From: Rhodoblastus sphagnicola | GTDB taxonomy: Bacteria; Pseudomonadota; Alphaproteobacteria; Rhizobiales; Beijerinckiaceae | Assembly (NCBI RefSeq): GCF_002937075.1 | Contig: NZ_NHSJ01000038.1 | Coordinates: 1-64,000 of the forward strand | DNA length: 64,000 bases | Reading direction: 5' to 3' | Part shown: positions 42,366 to 50,838 of the stretch, one piece after another | How the letters are laid out: the number at the start of each line of letters is the position of its first letter | How positions within the stretch are numbered: position 1 is the stretch's first letter | The notes under the pieces: generated by a model | Seen by the model: the letters and a program-made list of their open reading frames with translations, nothing else | What the model was told of the DNA's origin: nothing | Databases searched by the model: none | Made by a program: the position numbers and the translations under genes

Positions 42366-43988
42366 TCAATGCCGCAGGCCCGGCGCCTCCTGCCCGGTCG
42401 AGGCGACATATTCGCTATAGCCGCCGGGATAGCGATGCACGCCCGAAGGCGTCAGTTCGAACACGCGATTCGACAAAGCCGCGAGGAAATGCCGGTCGTG
42501 CGACACGAACAGCATCGCGCCCTCGTAGGCCGAAAGCGCCTTGATCAGCATTGACTTGGTGGCGATGTCCAGATGGTTGGTCGGCTCGTCCAGCACCAGG
42601 AAATTCGGCGGGTCGAACAGCATTTTCGCCATCACTAGCCGCGCCTTCTCGCCGCCCGAGAGCACGCGGCATTTCTTTTCGACATCGTCGCCGGAAAAGC
42701 CGAAACAGCCGGCGAGGTTCATGAGGGCGCCCCGCCCGGCCTGGGGAAAGCTCGCCTCCAGATCCTCGAAAATGGTGGCCTCGCCTTCGAGCAATTCCAT
42801 GGCGTGCTGGGCGAAATAGCCCATTTTGGTGGCGGAGCCGATGGTCACGGCGCCCGCATCCGGCTCGGTCGCGCCGGCGACCAGTTTGAGCAGGGTCGAT
42901 TTGCCGGCGCCGTTCACGCCCATCACCGCCCAGCGCTCGCGGCGGCGCACCTGGAAATCGAGGCCGTCATAAATGCGCTTGGCGCCATAGGCCTTCTCGA
43001 CCCCCTTGAGCGTGGCCACATCCTCGCCTGAGCGCGGCGCCGGCGGGAACTCGAACAGCACGGTCTGGCGGCGGCGCGGCGGCTCGACCTTTTCGATCTT
43101 GTCGAGTTTTTTCACCCGGCTCTGCACCTGCGAGGCATGGGAGGCGCGGGCCTTGAAGCGCTCGATGAACTTGATTTCCTTGGCCAGCATGGCCTGCTGG
43201 CGCTCGAATTGCGCCTGCTGCTGCTTTTCGTTGAGCGCGCGCTGCTGTTCGTAAAACTCGTAATCGCCGGAATAGCTGTTCAGCGATCCCCCGTCGATCT
43301 CGATGATTTTGCCCACGATGCGGTTCATGAAGGCGCGGTCGTGCGAGGTCATCAGCAGCGCGCCCTCAAAACCTTTCAAAAAATCCTCCAGCCAGATCAG
43401 GCTTTCGAGATCGAGATGGTTGCTCGGTTCGTCGAGCAGCATGGCGTCCGGCCGCATGAGAAGAATCCGCGCCAGCGCCACGCGCATTTTCCAGCCGCCG
43501 GACAGTTTGCCGACGTCGCCGTCCATCATCTCCTCGGAAAAATTCAAGCCGGCCAGCACTTCGCGCGCCCTGCCCTCCAAGGCGTAGCCGTCCAGCTCCT
43601 CGAACCGGGCCTGCACCTCGCCATAGCGATGGATAATCTCGTCCATCTCAGAAAATTTGTCGGGGTCGGCCATGTCGGCTTCGAGCGCCTTCAATTGCTC
43701 GGCGACCTGGCTGACGGGACCGGCGCCGTTCATCGTCTCGACCACGGCGCTGTGGCCCGACATTTCGCCGACATCCTGGTTGAAATAGCCGATGGTGACG
43801 CCGCGATCGATCGAGACCTGGCCCTCGTCCGGCGTCTCCTGCCCGGTGATCAGGCGGAACAAAGTGGTCTTGCCGGCGCCGTTCGGCCCGACCAGTCCCA
43901 CTTTCTCGCCGCGCAGCACGCACGCCGAGGTTTCGACGAACAGAAGATGGTTGCCGTTCTGCTTGCTGATGGCATCAAGTCGAATCAT
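42366..43988 (-). CDS. ABC-F family ATPase (translation factor type)
   Basis: A 540-residue protein with two ABC domains and no membrane segments. Walker A motifs are GPNGAGKTT and GVNGAGKST, signatures are LSGGWKMRVALARIL and LSGGEKARLVMAKML, and Walker B regions are LLDEPSNHLD and LVLDEPTNHLD. The linker of about 80 residues (YEFYEQQRALNEKQQQAQFERQ) is the charged P-site tRNA interaction arm of ABC-F proteins. It acts on stalled ribosomes; by layout it is closest to YheS/Uup/YbiT relatives. Resistance to ribosome-targeting drugs is not implied. The ATG at 43988 is the start. Confidence 0.95.
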   Translation of the reverse strand: MIRLDAISKQNGNHLLFVETSACVLRGEKVGLVGPNGAGKTTLFRLITGQETPDEGQVSIDRGVTIGYFNQDVGEMSGHSAVVETMNGAGPVSQVAEQLKALEADMADPDKFSEMDEIIHRYGEVQARFEELDGYALEGRAREVLAGLNFSEEMMDGDVGKLSGGWKMRVALARILLMRPDAMLLDEPSNHLDLESLIWLEDFLKGFEGALLMTSHDRAFMNRIVGKIIEIDGGSLNSYSGDYEFYEQQRALNEKQQQAQFERQQAMLAKEIKFIERFKARASHASQVQSRVKKLDKIEKVEPPRRRQTVLFEFPPAPRSGEDVATLKGVEKAYGAKRIYDGLDFQVRRRERWAVMGVNGAGKSTLLKLVAGATEPDAGAVTIGSATKMGYFAQHAMELLEGEATIFEDLEASFPQAGRGALMNLAGCFGFSGDDVEKKCRVLSGGEKARLVMAKMLFDPPNFLVLDEPTNHLDIATKSMLIKALSAYEGAMLFVSHDRHFLAALSNRVFELTPSGVHRYPGGYSEYVASTGQEAPGLRH

Positions 43989-44217
43989 GATTTTCCGCGC
44001 GCCCTTCGATTTGCTGGCTTTTTAGCCGTTCAATCGTTTGCGACGCAACCGAAAGGCGTCGGGCGTTGTTCTGCTCCGATCCGCAGCTTCATCTTAAGCC
44101 TCGGGGCAGCTTGCTGCATTATCATGACGGCGAAAAGAATCTGGCGGAGATATCCGGCAGGTTTTGCTTTTTTCTCATCATTGATTTTGCCTCGGCGGCG
44201 AGGCTGGAGGGGGAGAA

Positions 44218-44970
44218 TTGTCCACCGTCGCATCCCTTGGAACGAGCCTGGGCCTTTTGTCGGGGGCGAGGATGTCGAGCAAAACGACGACCGCGACCAC
44301 ATCGACCAAAACAACCACGACCGCGCAGGCGGCTTCTTCGACCACGGACGCCAGCCAGACCGCACAAACGAGTGGCGCGTCAACCTCGGAAAAGTCCTTC
44401 GCGCAAGTCGCCCTCGACGCCAGAGCGACGCTCGACGCCGGCTATCAAAAGCTCGGCAAGACGGCGGATTATGAGACCACCGGGCAGCAGTGGAGCGATA
44501 CGCTGGGCCTAAACAACCTTGATCGGCGCACCCTCTATGCGATTTCCAGCGATCAAGGTGGCATGTTTTCCAAGGTCGAGGTGGATGCCGCCCAGTTTTT
44601 CATGTCGAAGCAGGAAGGCGACGTCATAACGGCCGCCGATCCGCTGCATACCAACCCATCAGCTGCCTATAAGGCCGCGACAGATTTTCTCGACTCTGCG
44701 AGCAGTGAAGAGAAATCTTCGCTCGGATGGGCGCAGGCGCGCGGAACCGCCCAAGCAGGCTATCTTCTCACCATGAAGAACGCAGGTCGCGCGGCGGCAA
44801 ATGTCGATACAGGGAATCCGATTGTCAACCTGTTCGCCAATTCCTATGCCGAATTGGCCGCGACGAAAAGTGCATCCCTGGACCCGCGCGACATGCCCTC
44901 CTGGCAAAAGGCTGTCGATCTCTGGGCTCTCCAATCCGACGAAACACCGTCGATTTCGTGGACCGTTTGA
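44218..44970 (+). CDS. Hypothetical protein with Ser/Thr-rich N-terminus
   Basis: A 250-residue protein starting at TTG (44218) with a very strong purine run GGAGGGGGAG just upstream; an in-frame TGA 12 codons back rules out a longer start, and no in-frame ATG or GTG lies nearer. Residues 20-60 are almost pure Ser, Thr, Ala and Gln, like a flexible linker. The rest is helical, with LDRRTLYAISSDQGGMFSKVEV and KAATDFLDSASSEEKSSLGW. Similar proteins occur in rhizobia without known function. There is no signal peptide; the repetitive N-terminus hints at export or a disordered tether. Confidence 0.65.
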   Translation: MSTVASLGTSLGLLSGARMSSKTTTATTSTKTTTTAQAASSTTDASQTAQTSGASTSEKSFAQVALDARATLDAGYQKLGKTADYETTGQQWSDTLGLNNLDRRTLYAISSDQGGMFSKVEVDAAQFFMSKQEGDVITAADPLHTNPSAAYKAATDFLDSASSEEKSSLGWAQARGTAQAGYLLTMKNAGRAAANVDTGNPIVNLFANSYAELAATKSASLDPRDMPSWQKAVDLWALQSDETPSISWTV

Positions 44971-44991
44971 GCAGCGGGAAGATGCCGGCCG

Positions 44992-45801
44992 TCACGCCCC
45001 ATATGCTTTAGACCGCTCCAAAATCTCGGCGCCTTGCAGGCTCGCCAGACGGTCAATGAAGGCGACGCGGAAACTGCCGGGGCCGGCGCTCGCTTCAGCC
45101 GCGATGTCGCCCGCGATGGCATAGGCCTCCAGCGCCGCCACCGCCGCCGCGAAGCGATCCGGCGTCACCGCCGCGAAAGCGCCGACCACCGCCGACAGGG
45201 CGCAGCCGCAAGCGGTCACGCGGGTCATCAGCTCCGAGCCGTTGGCGATGCGCGTCACGCGGGTTCCGTCGGTGACGAGATCGACGGCGCCGGTCACAGC
45301 GACGACGCAGCTCAGATTTTGCGCCAACGCCAGCGCCGCGCCTTTCGCGGCCCCGGCCTCATGCTGGCTGTCAACGCCTTTTGGCGCGGCCTGATCGGCG
45401 TTGAGGCCGGCGATGCGCGCCACCGCCATGATCTCCGACGCATTGCCCCGGATGATCGACGGTTTTAGCGCGAGCAGCGCTTCAATGGCCGCGTTGCGGT
45501 AACGCGTGGCCCCCGCCCCGACCGGATCGAGCACCCAGGGTTTTCCGGCGGCGCGCGCGGCCTCGGCCGCGCCGAGCATGCCCTCGAAGAACGTCTTGGA
45601 AATCGTGCCGATATTCACCACCAGCGCGTCAGCTATCGCCGCGAATTCCGCCGCCTCCTCGGGCGCGTGGATCATCGCCGGCGCCGCGCCGATCGCCAGC
45701 AAAGCGTTGGCGGCCAGATCCATCGAGACGTAATTGGTGATGACCTGCACCAGCGGCCGCGCACGCCGCAGGTCGTCCAAAAGCAGGGGCTTGTCGTTCA
45801 T
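44992..45801 (-). CDS. thiM: Hydroxyethylthiazole kinase
   Basis: A 269-residue ribokinase-fold enzyme that phosphorylates the thiamine precursor hydroxyethylthiazole for salvage. Signatures are VQVITNYVSMDLAANALLAIGA at the start, PWVLDPVGAGATRYRN, IIRGNASEIMAV, and the catalytic TACGCALSAVVGAF. The ATG at 45801 lies 54 bases from the divergent thiE start. Open sequence further upstream overlaps thiE and is not coding. No thiamine riboswitch fits in the 54 bases between the genes. Confidence 0.94.
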   Translation of the reverse strand: MNDKPLLLDDLRRARPLVQVITNYVSMDLAANALLAIGAAPAMIHAPEEAAEFAAIADALVVNIGTISKTFFEGMLGAAEAARAAGKPWVLDPVGAGATRYRNAAIEALLALKPSIIRGNASEIMAVARIAGLNADQAAPKGVDSQHEAGAAKGAALALAQNLSCVVAVTGAVDLVTDGTRVTRIANGSELMTRVTACGCALSAVVGAFAAVTPDRFAAAVAALEAYAIAGDIAAEASAGPGSFRVAFIDRLASLQGAEILERSKAYGA

Positions 45802-45855
45802 GGCTCTTGTCCGATTTCTCTTGTTCTCGATGCGCGTCGTCGCTACAGCCGGCGC

Positions 45856-46467
45856 ATGACGCGCGACCCGCTTTATCTCGTTCTCGAAAATTCGGCCTGG
45901 GTCGAACGCATGCTGGCCTGCGGCATAAAACTGATCCAGTTGCGCATCAAGAGCGCGAGCGAGGCGGATCTCCGCCGCGAGATTTCGCGCTCGCGCGATC
46001 TTTGCGCGCGGGCCGGGGCGCGTTTCGTGGTCAACGACCATTGGCGCCTCGCCATTGATCTCGGCTGCGCCCACGTCCATCTCGGTCAGGACGATCTGCG
46101 AACCGCCGACCTCGCCGCGATCCGCGCCGCCGGCCTGGGGTTCGACGTCTCGACCGAGACCGAGGACGACCTCGAACGGGCGCTGGCGCTCGGCGCCGAT
46201 GGCGTCGCGTTGCAGCCGATCTTCGCGACGACGTCAAAGACGTTCGAGCGGGCGCCGCAGGGTCTGGCCCGGCTCGGCGTCTGGCGCCAGCGGCTGCGGG
46301 GCCGCCCGCTCATCGCCATCGGCGGCGTCAAGCTCGAAGACGCGGGAGCGGTTTTCGCCGCCGGCGCCGATTGCGTCGCTGTGATCAGCGACGTGACGCG
46401 CGCTCCCGACCCGGAGCGGCGGGCGAAGGATTGGCTCGCCGCCACGCGGGGGCGCGTGACGGCGTAA
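45856..46467 (+). CDS. thiE: Thiamine-phosphate synthase
   Basis: A 203-residue TIM-barrel enzyme joining the pyrimidine diphosphate to the thiazole phosphate. It has LIQLRIKSASEADL, VVNDHWRLAIDLGCAHVHLGQDDL, ALQPIFATTSK and LIAIGGVKLED, all in the expected order. The ATG at 45856 is the start. Its stop is three bases from the convergent rnfB stop. With thiM it forms a thiamine salvage pair in a region otherwise given to electron transfer. Confidence 0.92.
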   Translation: MTRDPLYLVLENSAWVERMLACGIKLIQLRIKSASEADLRREISRSRDLCARAGARFVVNDHWRLAIDLGCAHVHLGQDDLRTADLAAIRAAGLGFDVSTETEDDLERALALGADGVALQPIFATTSKTFERAPQGLARLGVWRQRLRGRPLIAIGGVKLEDAGAVFAAGADCVAVISDVTRAPDPERRAKDWLAATRGRVTA

Positions 46468-46470
46468 AAT

Positions 46471-47370
46471 TCAGGCGGACTCGCCCGAGCGCAGCGGCAG
46501 GGCGTCCTTGCGCAGGATTTTCCTGGCCGCCGCGCCGCGTTGCGGCACGCCCGCATCGTCGAACCAGACGATGGCGCCGGTGGCGCAGCGGTCGATCACC
46601 TCGCGGCGAGCCTCGCTGAAGCGGGCGATGTCGATCTCCGCGAGATTATCCCGCACGGTGATGAGCCCTGGAGGGGCGTCGGCGACGCACTTGCCGCAGG
46701 CGGTGCAGGCCACTTCGCAAGCCGCCTCGGCGAGGTCGCCCTCCGCCCGGCTCTTGCAGGCCACAAACAGCCGGTCCTTGACCAATCCCAGCGAGAACAG
46801 CTTTTTCGGACACGCGGTGACGCAATCGTTGCAGGCGGTGCATTTGTCCTGGTCCACCACCGGCAGGCCGTGTTCGTCGAGCGTGATGGCGCCTTGCAGG
46901 CACACCGAGACGCAATCGCCCAGCCCCAGGCAGCCCCAGCCGCATTCCTTGCCGCCGCCGCTGACCACGGCCGCCCCGCGACAGGTGGAGAGTCCGACAT
47001 ATTTCGCGCGCAAAAAGGCGACGTGACGGCCGCCGGCGCAGGCCAGCCGCGCCACGCGCCTGTCCACCGCGCCGGCCTCGACGCCGAGATAACCGGCGAT
47101 GGCCGCGATCTGCGCCGGACTGCTCACGGTGCATTTCGCCGCAACCACTTCGCCCAGGACCAGCTTTTCCGCGAAATCATGGCAGCCGGCAAGGCCGCAG
47201 GCGCCGCAATTGCTCTTGGGCAGCAGCCCGTCCACTTCCTCAATGCGCGGATCCTCGTAGACGAACAGTTTTCGGTTCGCCAAAGCCAGCATCAGCGCCA
47301 GCAAACCGCCGAGACCGGCCATGAAGACGCCGGCCATGCCGACAACGCCTAACTGCCCAAACTGCTCCAC
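46471..47370 (-). CDS. rnfB: Electron transport complex subunit RnfB
   Basis: A 299-residue ferredoxin-type subunit. It has an N-terminal membrane anchor (VFMAGLGGLLALMLALA), then a 4Fe-4S domain with Cys55, Cys58, Cys63 and Cys80 (C-x2-C-x4-C-x16-C). Further C-x2-C-x2-C clusters follow (LGDCVSVCLQ, CTACNDCVTACP, CTACGKCVAD). It passes electrons from ferredoxin to RnfC. It starts at a GTG after AAGGGGA and comes last in the operon, far from rnfA and rnfC, unlike the usual rnfABCDGE order. Confidence 0.95.
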   Translation of the reverse strand: MEQFGQLGVVGMAGVFMAGLGGLLALMLALANRKLFVYEDPRIEEVDGLLPKSNCGACGLAGCHDFAEKLVLGEVVAAKCTVSSPAQIAAIAGYLGVEAGAVDRRVARLACAGGRHVAFLRAKYVGLSTCRGAAVVSGGGKECGWGCLGLGDCVSVCLQGAITLDEHGLPVVDQDKCTACNDCVTACPKKLFSLGLVKDRLFVACKSRAEGDLAEAACEVACTACGKCVADAPPGLITVRDNLAEIDIARFSEARREVIDRCATGAIVWFDDAGVPQRGAAARKILRKDALPLRSGESA

Positions 47371-47389
47371 GAACTTGTCCCCTTCTGGC

Positions 47390-48397
47390 TCAGGCCGTCA
47401 GCGCCGGCAGGCCGGGCGTTTGCCAGGTCTGGCCGTTCTTGCCGATCAGCAGCGCGTCCACGCCCGGAAGCGTCGCGGCCAAGGCCAACGCGCGTTCCGC
47501 GCCCAAAACCATGAAGGCGGTGGACAGGCCATCGGCCTGCAACGCGGTCGGCGCCAGCACCGACGTGCTCGCCAGTTCCGTGGGCGAATGGCCGGTAGCC
47601 GGATCGAAAATGTGGTGATTGACGAAATCGGGCGTGAAATACGTCTCGTAATCGCCCGAAGTCGCCAGCGCGCGGCCGTCCACGGCCAGCCGCGCCGACA
47701 GCGCCTCGGCATTGCGCGGGTTCTGAACGCCGAGCACCCAGGGTTTTTCCTGCTGCTTGCGGCCGAGCGTGTCGAATTCGCCGGCGTCGATCAGCGCGTG
47801 CTCGATGCCGTGGCGGCGCACCGCGCTCAGGGCGCGGTCGGCGGCATAGCCCTGCGCCACGCCGTTGAGCGTGACCGCCATGCCCGGACGGCGCAGCCGC
47901 ACGGCTTCGTCGGACACGTCGAGATCGCGCCAACCCACCCGCGCGCCAGCATTGCGAACCGTTTCATCCGTGGGCAGGCCGCCCTGCGCCTTGGCCTGCA
48001 CAAAAGCGTCCCAAAGCGGCTGCACCGTCACGTCGAAGGCGCCGTTGGTGCGGTCGGCCAACTCCTGGGAATAGCGCAACACTTCGAGCAGCCGCGCGTC
48101 GGGCCGAAACAGTTCGCCATCGCGGTTGAGCGCGACCAGCTGGCTGTCGTGATAGAGCGTCATCACCGCGTCCACGCCCTGAACCTCCGCCAGCGCGTCG
48201 GCCAGCGCGGCTTGCGCCTTGTCGGCGTCGGTATGCAGCACCAGCAGCGACACCTTGGTTCCGAGCGCGCGGCCGGAGAGGGTATAGGGTTTCAGGTCTC
48301 GGGCGTGGGCGACCGACGCGACCGCGCCGAATCCGGCCAGGGCGGCGACCGAACCGAGGCCCAGGGAGGACCAGATCATCTTGCGGCGATTCATCAT
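47390..48397 (-). CDS. apbE: FAD:protein FMN transferase (ApbE)
   Basis: A 335-residue flavin transferase that attaches FMN covalently to a threonine of RnfD and RnfG. After a short twin-arginine-like N-terminus (NRRKMIWSSLGLG) and export signal, the fold shows YHDSQLVALNRDGEL, NGAFDVTVQPLWDAF, VTLNGVAQGYAADRAL and a histidine in VNHHIFDPATGHSP. The ATG at 48397 has AGGAAA upstream. It lies between the reductase gene and rnfB in the operon, and its targets are encoded a few genes away, giving a tight functional link. Confidence 0.93.
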   Translation of the reverse strand: MMNRRKMIWSSLGLGSVAALAGFGAVASVAHARDLKPYTLSGRALGTKVSLLVLHTDADKAQAALADALAEVQGVDAVMTLYHDSQLVALNRDGELFRPDARLLEVLRYSQELADRTNGAFDVTVQPLWDAFVQAKAQGGLPTDETVRNAGARVGWRDLDVSDEAVRLRRPGMAVTLNGVAQGYAADRALSAVRRHGIEHALIDAGEFDTLGRKQQEKPWVLGVQNPRNAEALSARLAVDGRALATSGDYETYFTPDFVNHHIFDPATGHSPTELASTSVLAPTALQADGLSTAFMVLGAERALALAATLPGVDALLIGKNGQTWQTPGLPALTA

Positions 48398-48417
48398 GGG
48401 ACTTTCCTGTGTTCGGC

Positions 48418-49269
48418 TCAGTAGAGCACGTCGTGCCAGCGGCCGCCGGCCTGCAATTTCGCGCGGCGCGCCTTCCAGGTCTCGGGCGAGCCGACCACCT
48501 TCGCCAACGCCTTTTCCAGCATGGGCGTCAGCGATTCCGGACCGGCGATGAAGACATGGGTGCGGTCGTCCTGAAGCATCTCCCAGACCTCGCCGGCGTT
48601 TTCCAGCAGCGCCTGGTCCAGCGCGGGCGGCTCGTCGAAATGCGGGCGCGGGCTGACGGCGGCGAAGGCTTTGAAAGTCGGCTGGTCGTAATACAGGCCG
48701 AGATCGGCGTTCTCGTCGTTCTGGTACAGCATTTCCAGGCCGCTGCGCGCGCCGTGGAACAGCCGCACCGGACCCTTCCAACCGCCGAGTTCGTCATAGA
48801 TGCGGCGCACCAGACCGCGGAACGGCGCGATGCCCGTGCCCATGCCGATCATCAGCAGCCCGGCCTCGCGATCCTCGGGGATCGGGAACGGATGGCCCAC
48901 CGGCCCGCTAAAACTCATCTGGCCGCCGAGGGGCATGTCGCAGAGGTAATTGGACGCCACTCCGTCGTAGCGCTCGCCGTTGAAATCGTCGATCACATGG
49001 CAGCGCCGCACCAGCAACTCGAAGGCGACCTTGTTGTCGCCGGTCTGCTCAAGATCGGCGATCGAATAAAGCCGCTCGTGAAAGCGCTGGCCGAACTGGC
49101 CGGGCGCGCGCACCAGCAGGCACTGGCCGATGCGGCCGTCGAAGCCGGGATCCACCAGGAAACGCAGGCGCCGCACATCCTCGGGCGATTTGGGCGCGGT
49201 AATGCGCGCGCTGGCGACCAGGGTCGCCACCCAGGCCCTATTCTCGTTCGAAATTTCTGACCAGGACAT
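48418..49269 (-). CDS. Plant-type ferredoxin-NADP reductase homologue
   Basis: A 283-residue flavoprotein. The FAD site is RLYSIAD and the NADP site is MIGMGTGIAPFRGLVRR; the last residue is tyrosine (WHDVLY), as in plant-type FNR. It links NADPH and ferredoxin or flavodoxin in the cytoplasm. It lies within the rnf operon between the small NqrM-like gene and apbE, an unusual place for this enzyme, and may feed or drain electrons shared with the NifJ-like protein and Rnf. The nearest family can also act as an NADH-dependent reductase. Confidence 0.9.
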   Translation of the reverse strand: MSWSEISNENRAWVATLVASARITAPKSPEDVRRLRFLVDPGFDGRIGQCLLVRAPGQFGQRFHERLYSIADLEQTGDNKVAFELLVRRCHVIDDFNGERYDGVASNYLCDMPLGGQMSFSGPVGHPFPIPEDREAGLLMIGMGTGIAPFRGLVRRIYDELGGWKGPVRLFHGARSGLEMLYQNDENADLGLYYDQPTFKAFAAVSPRPHFDEPPALDQALLENAGEVWEMLQDDRTHVFIAGPESLTPMLEKALAKVVGSPETWKARRAKLQAGGRWHDVLY

Positions 49270-49278
49270 GGAGGCCTC

Positions 49279-49572
49279 TCAGTGGGAAAGGGGTGGGCAC
49301 GACTCAGGCGCCGCCGCCGAGCCCGGCTTGCAGGCCGTGTTGGTGCAGGCCTCGCAACCCTCGGGCTTCGCCGCGACGGGCCGCTTCGGGCTGACCGCGG
49401 GCGCGGGCGCTTCCGACCCATGCCCCTGGCCGCCGCAGCCGCCGCCGACCAGCCGCAGCGGGCCGGCCTCGGGATGCTGCGCGGCCACGTGGCGGGCCAT
49501 GCGCTGCACCTCGATCCACCCCAGCATCAGCGCCAGCAGCAGGACGAAAGCGGCGATAAGCGACACGATCAT
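49279..49572 (-). CDS. Small Cys-rich membrane protein of the rnf operon (NqrM-like)
   Basis: A 97-residue protein with an N-terminal membrane segment (MIVSLIAAFVLLLALMLGW), then a Pro/Ala linker and five cysteines: GGGCGGQG, then C-x2-C-x4-C (CEACTNTAC) and ESC. This is the layout of NqrM, a small membrane protein needed to place iron between NqrD and NqrE, the homologues of RnfE and RnfA. The gene lies two bases after rnfA. An iron-delivery role for the RnfA/RnfE cluster is therefore suggested; sequence similarity to NqrM is only in layout and the CGG motif. Confidence 0.72.
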   Translation of the reverse strand: MIVSLIAAFVLLLALMLGWIEVQRMARHVAAQHPEAGPLRLVGGGCGGQGHGSEAPAPAVSPKRPVAAKPEGCEACTNTACKPGSAAAPESCPPLSH

Positions 49573-49574
49573 GG

Positions 49575-50156
49575 TCAGCCTCCCAAGCCGGCGAAGCCCA
49601 TGAAGGCGAGCGACAGCACGCCCGCCAGCATCAGCACCAGCACCGTGCCCTGCACGGCCTCCGGCACGTCCGAGAGTTGGACGCGCTCGCGCACGCTGGC
49701 CAACAGGGTCAGCGCCAGGGTGAAGCCGACGCCGCCCCCGATCGCGAAGGTGATCGACTGCATGAAGTCATAATCGCGCGCCGTCTGGAACAAAGCGACG
49801 CCCAACACCGCGCAATTGGTGGTGATCAGCGGCAGATAGATGCCCAGAGCCCGAAACAGCGGCGGATAGTGCTTCTTGACGTACATTTCGACAAGCTGCA
49901 CCGCCGAGGCGATCACCACGATATAGCAGATCAGCCGCAGGAATTCGAGATGCGCCAGCCCCAACACCCAGTTGAGCAGATAGGCGCTCAGCGAGGCGAT
50001 CACGATCACGAATGTGGTGGCGAGGCCCAAGGGGAAGGCGACGGACACGCTGTGCGTGACGCCGAGGAACGGACACATGCCCAAGAACATCGCCAGCACG
50101 AAATTGCCGGAGAGGATGGTGGTGAGCAGGATCTGGGCGAGGGATTCACGCGCCAT
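49575..50156 (-). CDS. rnfA: Electron transport complex subunit RnfA
   Basis: A 193-residue integral membrane subunit with six membrane segments. The conserved GNFVLAMFLGMCPFLGVT and PLITTNCAVLGVAL carry the two cysteines that with RnfE hold an iron or 2Fe-2S centre in the membrane. The ATG at 50156 overlaps rnfE by 11 bases. The gene follows rnfE and precedes the NqrM-like gene. Confidence 0.96.
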   Translation of the reverse strand: MARESLAQILLTTILSGNFVLAMFLGMCPFLGVTHSVSVAFPLGLATTFVIVIASLSAYLLNWVLGLAHLEFLRLICYIVVIASAVQLVEMYVKKHYPPLFRALGIYLPLITTNCAVLGVALFQTARDYDFMQSITFAIGGGVGFTLALTLLASVRERVQLSDVPEAVQGTVLVLMLAGVLSLAFMGFAGLGG

Positions 50157-50838
50157 GACAGGCTCCTGAAGTTTCGGCCGCCGCCCGGTTGGCGGCTTCC
50201 TGCGCGTTGGCGCGCATTTGCGCGCGGCGACGCACGATGGAGAACAGCAGCAGCCAGCCAGCCATCACGAAGAAGCCGCCGGGCGGAAGAACCATCACCA
50301 CCCAGGGCTGGAAATGCGGGCCGAACAGCGGGATGCCGAAGAAGGCGCCGGCGCCGAGAATCTCGCGCACGCCGCCGATCATGACCAGACTCAGCGTGAA
50401 GCCGAGCCCCATGCCGATGGCGTTCATCGTCGCGGCAAGCGGCGGCGTCCGCGCCGCATGGGCTTCGGCGCGGCCGAGCACGAGGCAATTGGCCACGATC
50501 AACTGGATATAGGCGCCGAGCGCCTCGTAGAGATCGAGGCTGATGGCCTGCACCGCATAATCGACCACGGTGACGAAGGTGGCGATGATCACGATAAAGG
50601 TGGCGATGCGCACCTCCTTCGGGATCATCTTGCGCATGGCCGACACCAGGAAGCACGAGGCCGACAGCACGAAAGTGGTGGCGATGCCCATCGAGATCGA
50701 GTTGACCGCCGAGACGGTGACGGCCAGCGTCGGGCACATGCCGAGCACCATGACGAACACCGGGTTGCGCTTCCACAACCCTTCCGTGAACTCCTCCCAG
50801 GTGCTGGGCGGGGCCAACAGTGAGGATGACTCGCTCAT
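50146..50838 (-). CDS. rnfE: Electron transport complex subunit RnfE
   Basis: A 230-residue integral membrane protein paired with RnfA. Conserved segments are NPVFVMVLGMCPTLAVT and GAYIQLIVANCLVLGRAEA, each with the metal-ligand cysteine, and six membrane segments follow the expected spacing. It overlaps rnfG by four bases and rnfA by 11. Confidence 0.96.
   Translation of the reverse strand: MSESSSLLAPPSTWEEFTEGLWKRNPVFVMVLGMCPTLAVTVSAVNSISMGIATTFVLSASCFLVSAMRKMIPKEVRIATFIVIIATFVTVVDYAVQAISLDLYEALGAYIQLIVANCLVLGRAEAHAARTPPLAATMNAIGMGLGFTLSLVMIGGVREILGAGAFFGIPLFGPHFQPWVVMVLPPGGFFVMAGWLLLFSIVRRRAQMRANAQEAANRAAAETSGACHGA

Noticed and set aside
45802-45855. Thiamine riboswitch between thiM and thiE
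   Set aside because: The gap is only 54 bases and shows no THI-box sequence on either strand.
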